This document shows, piece after piece, positions 38,201-44,110 of a stretch of 60,000 nt of DNA. The notes under the pieces are model-generated. The model had not been told where the DNA came from. It did no database searches and was given only the letters and a program-made list of their open reading frames with translations. Positions within the stretch are counted from its first letter, which is position 1. Every line of letters begins with the position of its first letter. The position numbers and the translations under genes are program-made. The DNA is from Apostichopus japonicus (Eukaryota; Echinodermata; Holothuroidea; Aspidochirotida; Stichopodidae): positions 38,954,631 to 39,014,630 of the forward strand of contig NC_092568.1 in assembly GCF_037975245.1 (NCBI RefSeq), given 5' to 3'.

Positions 38201-41200
38201 TAATGTATTGTAATTCATCAGATACGTATTCAAAGCTAGATGCTGCCAAGATGTGTGTTACTGCAGATGCTGTTGACCTTGGCTATGAAGTGTTGACATA
38301 TACTTGGAAAAGTGAAAAGATTTTCAGATGTTGAACATCTGTGAGTGCTCTCCAGCCACGATATACACTTTGTGCTGGTGTAATTAGAGTAGGGCCTACC
38401 TTGCAAAGAGAGCTCTGTAGCTTGTTTACAAGTTTACATTCTGATGAAGGACAAGGAGGAACAACAAGTAACTGGTAGTAACAGATTCCAGTTACTGTAT
38501 TGCTTTCAGTATTGTGACACTGTGATAACATTGTATGGGATAAGATTACATGTAAACATTGCTCTCAATGTTATGACATTAAACAACATTGTATGCAGAT
38601 AACATTTTCATGCTTGCAGTGTTGTTACACAGTGATAAAATTGCATGTGATTAGCTTACATAAAAACATTGCCCTCAATGTTGTGACACAAAGCAACGTT
38701 GTAATCGATAACAATACCTTTAAATGTGCTTGCAGTATTGGGTATTGTGACCCTGTGATAACATTTATGTGATAAGCTTAAATAAACATTGCCCTCAATG
38801 TTGTGACATTGTGTAGTGAACGTGGTAAACATTCTGTTGCGATAGCGTTACAAAGCACTGCTCTTAGTATTGTGACATTGGTAACATTGTATATGATAAC
38901 ATGAATTATGTAACATTGTTCTCAGTGTAGTGATAAGATTGCAAAAACTCTAGGATTTCACAACTTTTGTGTAATCATTTGGTTGTAAACTTTCAAACAT
39001 TGCTGTAATTTTAGCATATAAAAGCAGCTCTCCTGTGTTTTGGTCCATAAATTTTATCAAGTTTATCAAGTGGTATTCAAATAAGATTAGCCCAGATCAA
39101 GTTGTAAGAATCCTCTTTCGGTTTTTACCACGTGATCGTAACTATGGCTAGTATAAATGGTTTTACTTAGAACTGGGAATTTTTGTTGTTGTCATTTTAG
39201 TACTAGATAGACAGACAGACAGATAGATGTATTTATTTCGTCCATAAAAATATGGAAATCTGTCCATATCACAAATCACAAACCATGTTTCTTCTTATTT
39301 GCTAGTGAAGCTAACGAAGAGCGGTTTTGTGGGATTTAGGTATATAGAATAGATCCAATATTGGCTAGAAGGCCATTTTAAGAATCAGTCTCCATGGCAA
39401 CTCTTTCATTAAGTCGAAAATTTCTTTGAACAAGATGATTGCCTCCTGTTCAATATAGATTTTATAAAGTCCTGAAGATATTTCACACAAAAATTTCTGT
39501 GGTTTTGCGGAGAGAATGTTCTTGCTTTATTACATTATTCATATACATGCGTAAGAATTGCAAATTTTAATGATAATTCATAATGTGTGAGGCAGAACTG
39601 GGGCAGAATTAATACTAGGTCAATCATCCTTCTATATTACCTATTTACCTATATATTCATCCATCAATGTGACCAATACTGTGGACTGGTTTTGCCTGAA
39701 TTTTTTGCAGTATGCTAGTGATGTCTATGAACGTCCGTAAATAGAAACCTGATCTCTTTCACTAGATGAGAATTGCCATTGAAATTGCATTGAAAGTTGG
39801 CAATTAAAATGGTTACATTTTTACTACTTCCTTTGGAGGGAGTCCCTTCAAACGGGGGCAGCAGCAGTAAACATACATGTAGAGAACAGACGATGTTTAG
39901 ACATGAGTCTTAGGGAATGTGTTAGTATAATTTAATACAGAGGTTATATATGCTTTCAAAGGTTTTCTTTTTACTTCGGTCATCCTTTTCTAAATCCGTA
40001 GTTTCAGATGACAAAGCCTCTCCGCCCAAACCCGTAGTCAACCCCTATGCCCTTCCAAGACGTCATGCGACCGAAGCCATGCTAGAGAGGCAGGGATCAT
40101 TTAGGGGTTTCTCTGTACTCAACAACAACACACCTTTCAAACGAAACCTTTCACTCAGACTTAACGAACTGCCTTCAACGTTACAGAGACAGAACCAAGT
40201 CCTGGAAACTGTGCCTGACAGTAAGTAAAAGCAGGAAACCTTGCTGGTACCATTCCTTGATTATAGTCTCGTTTATTTATATTTGAATTCACATAAACAG
40301 GATGAGACAGACTATTTATGGAAGTAAATGAGTGTGAAAACGGAGAATGTGAGGAAAAATGCAGACATTTGTCCATAGAGAATCTACAGTGATGAGGTAG
40401 AGAACAATTGAAAGAACATATTAGGTGCAAAATAATAATAATAAAGGCTTATAAGCACAACTACTACAGAAAACTGTGTGCACAGCACTGCTGTGCTGGA
40501 AAACAACGAAATAATCTCAAAGTAACGATACAAAAGATCAAGATTCTGGCTGAAATCAGAACCATTGACAAATAAGTATGGTTTTAATTGCTTCTTAAAA
40601 GTAGCAGCATTTTGGACTTCTTTAAGGCTTTCAGGAAGCTTATTCCACAATTTAGGTCCAGCCTTCGCAAACGATCTGCAAAAGCAGATTATAACAATAA
40701 ATACAGATAGCTTTGAATGGTACTAGCAAGAGTGGCAGTGCAAATATTTAAGGATTTGGGGGTTTTCTTTCTGGTTGTTCCTCAGACAACCAGGCCTTGC
40801 AATTTGGTTGTCTGAACAGCAAAATAACAACTGCCAATATGTTAACTGTAGAGCAGCTGTGTAGGTTTTGTGCATAGAACACCAGCTTATTTCACCTATT
40901 TGGGGGGGGGGGGGGGGTTGAGGGAGTGTAATCTGAAATTGATATGTACACAACTGAGTCATTGAGGGACCATGAACATTGCACTGAGTGGTGTTGTAAG
41001 GTGGTTGACAGCTATAGGTTATGGATTATAGTAGTAATCACTGTTCCCTCAGTGTCAACTGGATTATATTTATTATATGGAAAAAGGCAACTTATTACCA
41101 GATAAATATACTCAGGAAATCCTGACAAATCCATTAACATTTTAAGATGAATGTCATTATGACTTGTCCGTAACAATCTAGACCACAAATTTTATTTATG

Positions 41201-43483
41201 CTTATTCTTAGGACAGGATTTGACTGTAATTGGCAAAACTAAAGTTGTCTCATAATATGTCGCGGACTGTCTCCATCCCCCCCCCCCCTTCTTCCCAGTG
41301 ATCATAAGGTTGTATAATGCAAAGATCTGTTTATATGACATAGCAGGTAAACTCATCAAGTAACAATCAGGAACTTGATGGATTGGACAGTTTTGTCTTG
41401 GCTGGTATCAAATAATCGCCCCAAATTAGCAACAAATGTCGTTTGCAAAAGTTAAAGATATACTGTAGTCATCAAATTATTAACATTGTAAATATTTATG
41501 TTACTAATGTTCAAAATTATTAGCTTTAGAAATGTAACAGTGCCCAGTGTATACCACTGTCATTGCTTAACTTCAATTTGGATTCATTGCTTTTTAACCC
41601 CCCCCCCCACTTGAATTTACTTGTATAGAAAATTGGATGATATACAGTATGATGTAATACACTATGCCCCACATTTTCAGTCTGTTACTTAATATTTAAT
41701 AGGTTTGCAAATGTAACTTTTGTAATCAGAGAGTAAGATTCCTGTTCTTGATTTATCACACCTAGCGTTACCAAGATGAGTAGAACTTGTTATGAGGAGA
41801 TAGTGAATAAGTCAAATACGACTAAAATGTTTGGCAGGACTTCTCCAAATCGTTACCCATTTACATAATTTATATTGGTATCTAGACATGCTGGTAACCT
41901 TTAAGCAAGTTGCAAACCCCTGGTTGTGTAACCATCTCCAAACAGTTCAAAGCTGTGTACCTCTGTCTACATTAAAATCCTATTTTGACTCTCAACAGTG
42001 TCACCAACCTCACCTACTGGGGGCGCCTCCCATGGACTTGGTGTTCTCACAGAGCAGCCAGAGCAGGTTGCTGCTGCTGGTCCTCAGTCTAATGTTTATG
42101 CTCAGGTGCATGCCGGTACGCCACTCTACTCTACAGGACAACCAGGTGAGATGCCAACAGTTGTTATTTAACGTCTGTAAAGCGCTTTGAGACCTATCGC
42201 TGGTGTAAAGCGCTATATAAAAACCAAATATTATTATGATTATTATTATTTCCTCTTGTTGTCTGAATTCATATCATCTCCTTGTCTCCTCATGGCAGTT
42301 GCAATGCTTTTTCTCTTAGTTTAGAACTCCCATCTGTGATAGTCAACAAGGGTTTCATTATCTCATTTTCTAATATTTTTTTGGGTGAGGAGAAGAGTGA
42401 CAGGAGAGAAAAGAGTTCTTTATTTGTTTAAAGACAAGAAAATAGAATATGAAACACTGTTGGTCTTACAAGAAGCCTACATTAAAGCCATTCTAGGTTT
42501 TAACTTCTACCACTTATAGGTGTATCTTTTTGGTTCCTTTCTAGTTCCATTCCACCCCTACCCCAGTTTTGCAACCTTGTGCAAGTCTATTAAGTTAAAC
42601 TGTTCAATATATTACAAAGTTCATCAAATTAGTGGCATATTTAATTTGCTCCCAGAATAGCACACTTCAAAAGGTTGTTGCTTATACATATATGTCATTT
42701 ATAAGCTACAACTACACTGGGGCATATCACAAACACGTAGTGATAAGTTGGTGAGGGTAATTTCAAAATGAAACTCTTCCTTTATCCGTCTTCTACTTTA
42801 AAGCCGTGGAGTGTTCACGTCAGACGTGATTAAGCATAGAAGTAATAATGTACTGTGCATTACCTTTATTTTCTTCTTCTATCTTAGTTCCGATGGTGAA
42901 CCATCAACAATTTACCACTCCACCAGGCTATGGTACTCCACCACCAGTCCCTCAGACAGCCATGGGACCAACCCCTCCTTTTCAACAGGGTCCAACCCAA
43001 CCTGCAACAGTTGGTATGGGGATGCCATATGTAGGTGCAGTACAACATCCAGCTCAGTCTGACAACACCAACCCTTGGGGGGAGCCCCAACAGAATTACA
43101 ACCCCTGGGGGAATGCCTCTCCGCCTGCTCCCGGTCCACTACAGAAGTCAGAAGCCGAAAAATGGCTGGAGGATACATCCAGAAATGTGGCCCAGAGGTC
43201 ACCCCCTCAGGTCAATGGGGGTGGCATGTCTGCCAGTGTGTCTGTGAATCATAATAATGCAAACAACAGTCACCAGAAATCGCCCTCCCAGAACGGCACG
43301 GGGATAAACGGCTCGTGGGTGACGGATATATCCCAGTCCCTGCAAGCGGCCGAAGAACATAACGGACATGTGGTTAAGAATCCGGAATTCGAGTCCAAGT
43401 GGGGGCAGTCGCCGGTTAACAAAGCGTCATCTCAAGAGAGTCCATTTGGGGATGCGGTCCAAACCTTTGAGGTCAATCTCTGA
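9180..43483 (+). CDS. numb: Numb endocytic adaptor, full coding region in 8 exons
   Basis: Joining the eight coding exons gives 1620 nt without a frame break: 539 residues plus TGA, shorter than human Numb (about 650). Numb is a membrane-associated cell-fate adaptor that antagonises Notch through endocytosis; that role is from the family. Seen here: a basic N-terminus with RIRKSFKKK (residues 21-28); a PTB domain at about 30-180 with [41 protein letters not shown] and [19 protein letters not shown]; a NumbF region from [10 protein letters not shown] (233) with RQGSFRGF (Ser252) and [14 protein letters not shown] (Ser270), matching the aPKC/CaMK sites of vertebrate Numb; SEAEKWLED at 429; and a terminal TFEVNL. 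The 11-residue PTB insert of one vertebrate isoform is absent. The chosen start has a strong context (GCCATGG), but the frame is open upstream to the acceptor, so a longer N-terminus is possible. DPF and NPF motifs are missing. Confidence 0.96.
9354..12960 (+). other. numb: Numb intron 1 (3.6 kb)
   Basis: Bounded by GTAAGT and TTTTGCCAG. It contains two copies of a dispersed repeat (11222-11345, 11441-11530) and an unexplained 111-codon open frame at 9550-9885 that matches nothing I recognise and lacks a clear splice acceptor. Otherwise no structure noted. Confidence 0.85.
11222..11530. repeat. Two copies of a dispersed pyrimidine-rich repeat
   Basis: Segments starting at 11222 and 11441 share the pattern GTATTTACTTC(G/A)CTCCT followed by CTTACCTGT, CCCCACAACC or a variant, AGCACTC and a CTACC box. 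A third copy is at 25533-25680. The shared order of blocks shows a common origin; the element type is unknown. Confidence 0.6.
12961..13035 (+). CDS. numb: Numb coding exon 2 (PTB)
   Basis: 75 bp, phase 0 at both ends, residues 59-83. Reads [20 protein letters not shown] then KRLRA, the PTB strand and helix 1 region corresponding to YLGHVEVDESRGM in vertebrate Numb. Acceptor TTTTGCCAG, donor GTGAGT. Confidence 0.96.
13323..13379. repeat. Hairpin repeat (CAGGGAGCTG family), copy 2
   Basis: ACCAGGGAGCTGATACTACT is followed after a short spacer by its imperfect complement AGTACTACGTAGCAGCTTCC. This is a diverged version of the palindrome at 8135-8182. Confidence 0.5.
14323..14858. repeat. Degenerate minisatellite, AACATCATTATAGAGA unit
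   Basis: About 540 bp of the motif CATCATTATAGAGAAA, often alternating with CTCAAGAAA. Units are roughly 16 to 27 bp and vary by indels and substitutions. It lies in a Numb intron and has no coding potential. Confidence 0.9.
17927..18001 (+). CDS. numb: Numb coding exon 3 (PTB)
   Basis: 75 bp, phase 0 at both ends, residues 84-108: [20 protein letters not shown] then AEEGQ. It aligns with the KKAVKAVLWVSADGLRVV segment of vertebrate Numb, in the form without the alternative insert. Acceptor ATCATTGCAG, donor GTAAGC. Confidence 0.95.
18528..20160 (+). mobile_element. TTAA-flanked DNA transposon remnant with THAP-domain frame
   Basis: The element spans about 18532-20156, flanked by TTAA at 18528-18531 and 20157-20160. 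Its termini are inverted copies: AGACCAACTATGGAGAC on the left and the complement of GCCTCCATATTTGGTCT on the right. A second, longer inverted match lies inside: GGTGACCATGTGACGTCAAC at about 18716 against GTTTGACGTCAC-type sequence near 19923-19953. It carries a THAP-like open frame near the left end but no transposase catalytic region. THAP domains plus TTAA targets are known for Kolobok transposons; P elements also use THAP but make 8-bp duplications, and the palindromic CTTTAAAG at both ends leaves that option open. Confidence 0.75.
18831..19076 (+). pseudogene. THAP-type zinc-finger fragment, truncated
   Basis: From ATG 18831 the frame reads [20 protein letters not shown] and then [17 protein letters not shown]. 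This fits the first half of the THAP DNA-binding domain: the first zinc-ligand pair (C-x4-C), the FP motif and the basic-to-Trp segment. The last ligand pair (Cys-x2-His) expected after the SAPGVS stretch is not readable and is replaced by HAHESTCM, and the frame stops at 19076. It is either a decayed domain or the first exon of a gene whose remainder is lost. In a transposon the domain would bind the terminal repeats. Confidence 0.7.
21717..22187 (-). other. Unidentified 156-codon open frame, antisense to Numb intron
   Basis: An uninterrupted minus-strand frame from ATG 22187 with a TGA just upstream. The inferred peptide has ordinary, non-repetitive composition (for example [18 protein letters not shown]) and is not low complexity, which is unusual for a chance frame in this AT-rich intron. 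I recognise no domain. About 60 bp past the stop, on the minus strand, there is a GCTAAATAAATAT word that could serve as a poly(A) signal. It may be a retrocopy, a transposon remnant or chance. Confidence 0.25.
23831..23971 (+). CDS. numb: Numb coding exon 4 (PTB core)
   Basis: 141 bp, phase 0 at both ends, residues 109-155. Reads [19 protein letters not shown] then [17 protein letters not shown] and [11 protein letters not shown], nearly identical to the most conserved PTB block of fly and vertebrate Numb. Acceptor TCTTTCCAG, donor GTAAGA. Confidence 0.97.
24159..24975. repeat. 24-bp minisatellite with 243-bp higher-order duplication
   Basis: The unit GTACACATGAATGT plus a 10-bp variable part (ACATACAAGA or GCATTCAAGA) is repeated about 21 times at 24159-24660 and about 7 times at 24735-24904. 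Each block is followed by the same 72-bp unique tail (24661-24732 and 24904-24975, starting GACAGTGCCAAACC), so a block plus tail was duplicated with a 243-bp period. Because 24 is divisible by three and the unit lacks stops in several frames, long artefactual open frames run through it on both strands. Confidence 0.95.
25533..25680. repeat. Dispersed pyrimidine-rich repeat, copy 3
   Basis: Starts GTATTTACTTCGTTCCTCGC, with CTTACCTGTCTCCCCACAAC, a CTACCGGGCC box and a CACTGTGCCCCCTCATT box in the same order as the copies at 11222 and 11441. This is the longest of the three. Confidence 0.6.
27781..28191. repeat. Minisatellite, CCCTCCCACACTACAT/CACCAT unit
   Basis: About 400 bp of imperfect CCCTCCCACACCAT and CCTCCCACACTACATT units. 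Part of it forms a higher-order period of about 58 bp (28008-28140). All open frames across it are repeat artefacts (Pro/Ser/His-rich or Gly/Met-rich). Confidence 0.93.
31548..31790 (+). pseudogene. GIY-YIG endonuclease C-terminal fragment (Penelope-like)
   Basis: From TAT 31548 the frame reads [20 protein letters not shown], then [19 protein letters not shown] and, near the end, [20 protein letters not shown] followed by NKDH and a stop at 31788-31790. This is the classic arrangement YIG-x-T, then LNNH-(K/R)-x-I, then the ...EHF... block, then WI-x-(R/K)-L-x-T-x-x-x-x-GLN, of the nuclease that ends Penelope-type proteins. The GIY half appears just upstream in another frame (CVVYKCNV, about 31480-31505), so a frameshift separates the two. 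It is a dead copy. Confidence 0.8.
31960..31986 (+). ncRNA. Hammerhead-ribozyme-like core in Penelope tail
   Basis: CTGACGA (31960-31966) fits the hammerhead core CUGANGA. It is followed by an extra A, a 5-bp stem GGTCC/GGACC (31968-31972 with 31978-31982, loop CAGGA) and GAAA (31983-31986). Penelope-like elements are known to carry hammerhead motifs in their terminal repeats. The unpaired A before stem II and the lack of clear stems I and III make activity doubtful. Confidence 0.35.
32067..32270. repeat. TA microsatellites around a GACAACTA block
   Basis: Two long (TA)n tracts (about 32070-32158 and 32233-32270) enclose repeats of ATAGACAACTATATA and a small ACTAGT palindrome (ACTAGTGTTCCACTAGT). 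Confidence 0.95.
34468..34555. repeat. Short tandem repeat, 32-bp unit, about 3 copies
   Basis: TATTACTATGGACTAGGGCC followed by AGAACTATA is repeated three times with single substitutions. Just upstream, TACACT(C/T)ACTGTTATCT is also duplicated (about 34400 and 34440). Confidence 0.85.
34967..35037. repeat. 34-bp tandem duplication
   Basis: CTATTGTACTGGTGAACTTG continuing AGGT(T/C)ACAAGGGAAA occurs twice in direct tandem with one substitution. Confidence 0.9.
37699..37897 (+). CDS. numb: Numb coding exon 5 (end of PTB, linker)
   Basis: 199 bp, phase 0 to phase 1, residues 156-221. Starts [20 protein letters not shown], the C-terminal helix of the PTB domain with its conserved CAF, followed by CGVKVEFD and [17 protein letters not shown], as in the family. 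The exon ends ELT-A with donor GTGAGA. The only internal exon whose length is not a multiple of three. Confidence 0.96.
37898..40007 (+). other. numb: Numb intron 5 (2.1 kb)
   Basis: Bounded by GTGAGA and TTTCAG. Contains a degenerate repeat array (38505-38925) and an AGACAGACAGATAGAT run at about 39205 followed by GTATTTATTTCGTCCAT, which resembles the 3' end of a LINE on the minus strand; that last point is a guess. Confidence 0.8.
38505..38925. repeat. Degenerate array, ATTGTGACA...GATAACATTGTAT unit
   Basis: At least four diverged units of roughly 100-120 bp carry the shared blocks GTATTGTGAC(A/C), GTGATAACATT, GTGATAAGCTTA and AAACATTGC(C/T)CTCAATGTTGTGACA. It reads as an old tandem array that has decayed. 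Confidence 0.75.
40008..40220 (+). CDS. numb: Numb coding exon 6 (NumbF region)
   Basis: 213 bp, phase 1 at both ends, residues 223-292. Contains [30 protein letters not shown], then [20 protein letters not shown], aligning with the vertebrate block around Ser276 and Ser295 and with fly FKRQMSLRIND. A second acceptor (TAG ending 40001) lies six bases upstream in the same phase and would change N-D to I-S-D-D. Donor GTAAGT. Confidence 0.96.
40221..41998 (+). other. numb: Numb intron 6 (1.8 kb)
   Basis: Bounded by GTAAGT and CTCAACAG. Holds a minus-strand LINE 3' fragment (40425-40690), a poly-G run at about 40902-40918, and poly-C runs near 41278-41288 and 41600. Confidence 0.85.
40425..40690 (-). 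mobile_element. LINE (non-LTR retrotransposon) 3' end fragment
   Basis: Reading the minus strand from about 40680, the frame gives [20 protein letters not shown] and then [12 protein letters not shown]. This is the typical extreme C-terminus of CR1/Jockey-like reverse transcriptases (LWN-x-LP ... TFK-x-x-LK-x-x-LF). It ends in a (TTA)n tail, read as AATAATAATAATAAA on the plus strand at about 40430-40444. Only the last part of the element is present. Confidence 0.8.
41999..42145 (+). CDS. numb: Numb coding exon 7 (Pro/Ser/Gln-rich)
   Basis: 147 bp, phase 1 at both ends, residues 294-341. The peptide [20 protein letters not shown] continuing [20 protein letters not shown] and PLYSTGQP is not itself diagnostic. 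The exon is supported by good splice sites (CTCTCAACAG, GTGAGA) and by exact phase match to both neighbours. As a symmetric exon it could be a cassette, comparable in position to the alternative proline-rich exon of vertebrate Numb. Confidence 0.85.
42146..42887 (+). other. numb: Numb intron 7 (0.74 kb)
   Basis: Bounded by GTGAGA and TATCTTAG. A LINE/SINE-type 3' tail (42160-42245) begins within about 20 bp of the donor; nothing else noted. Confidence 0.85.
42160..42245 (+). mobile_element. LINE/SINE 3' tail (AAGCGCTATATAAA with ATT repeats)
   Basis: TGTAAAGCGCTTTGAGACCT followed by TGTAAAGCGCTATATAAAAA and (ATT)n is the recurring 3' end of CR1/L2-type LINEs and their SINEs in many animals. 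Only the last 80 bp or so are present. Confidence 0.7.
42888..43483 (+). CDS. numb: Numb coding exon 8 (C-terminal tail)
   Basis: 596 bp including TGA, residues 343-539, following acceptor ATCTTAG in phase 1. Rich in Pro, Gln and Asn, with [24 protein letters not shown] (like SEADRWLEE in vertebrate Numb), NPEFESKWG (506-514) and [14 protein letters not shown] (526-539). The last two align with VDPFEAQW and NPFSSDLQKTFEIEL of vertebrate Numb but lack the DPF and NPF tripeptides. Confidence 0.95.
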
Positions 43484-44110
43484 CACAGTGCAAGGAGTAT
43501 TTTTTCAAAGTCGTTAAATGTATTCTAGGGAAAAAAAGTGTGATTTGTATAAAATTTCATGGAAAAGATATTTTAGAAGAAATGAACTATTTTTGGCTTC
43601 ATAGCACCATCATGTAATTTAGAGTGAGTTGTACTTTTTACCAAAATCTTTGCCACACACATGCCTCTTGCAATAGTTCCATTCGGTGTCTTATAAAAGT
43701 GAGAGTTAGTGTGATGGATGACATGAGGAGAAGCTATTGGCAGTGAATTTCTCTATTTTACTGTATTTTTTTGTTCTTTTCTTTTTATAGTAATCAGCTT
43801 TGCAAGGGTTGGACCGCCTTGTAGTGTATTCTTCCCAGGCTTCATAACTGTGGGTACCAGTTTTCATGAAAACAATAATAACCTTTCAAATTTTGTAGAT
43901 GGTTTTTGGGATCAAGTTAACATTCAGATAATCAGTGTGTGTGTATATTATTTATTTTTTTCATGTCACATTCAATATTTGTCATATCTCAGTTATCAAT
44001 TTGATGCAGGCATCTCATTGTCCAAAAGCCAAATATAATTTACTTTGCAATGCTGGTTTGCTGATAAGAGTGAGAGAGACTAAGAGATTGAATAAATAAA
44101 ATTGAATTCA
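43484..44110 (+). other. numb: Numb 3' UTR (short form)
   Basis: From the TGA at 43481-43483 to just past the tandem AATAAATAAA at 44091. Without transcripts the true end is unknown; a longer 3' UTR cannot be excluded. Confidence 0.6.
44091..44100 (+). terminator. numb: Numb poly(A) signal, overlapping AATAAA pair
   Basis: AATAAATAAA contains two overlapping canonical hexamers, about 610 bp after the Numb stop codon, the first strong signal downstream on this strand. Confidence 0.55.

Noticed and set aside
40384-40650. LINE fragment first considered as an antisense host gene exon
   Set aside because: The [11 protein letters not shown]...[11 protein letters not shown] reading and (TTA)n tail are diagnostic of a non-LTR retrotransposon end.
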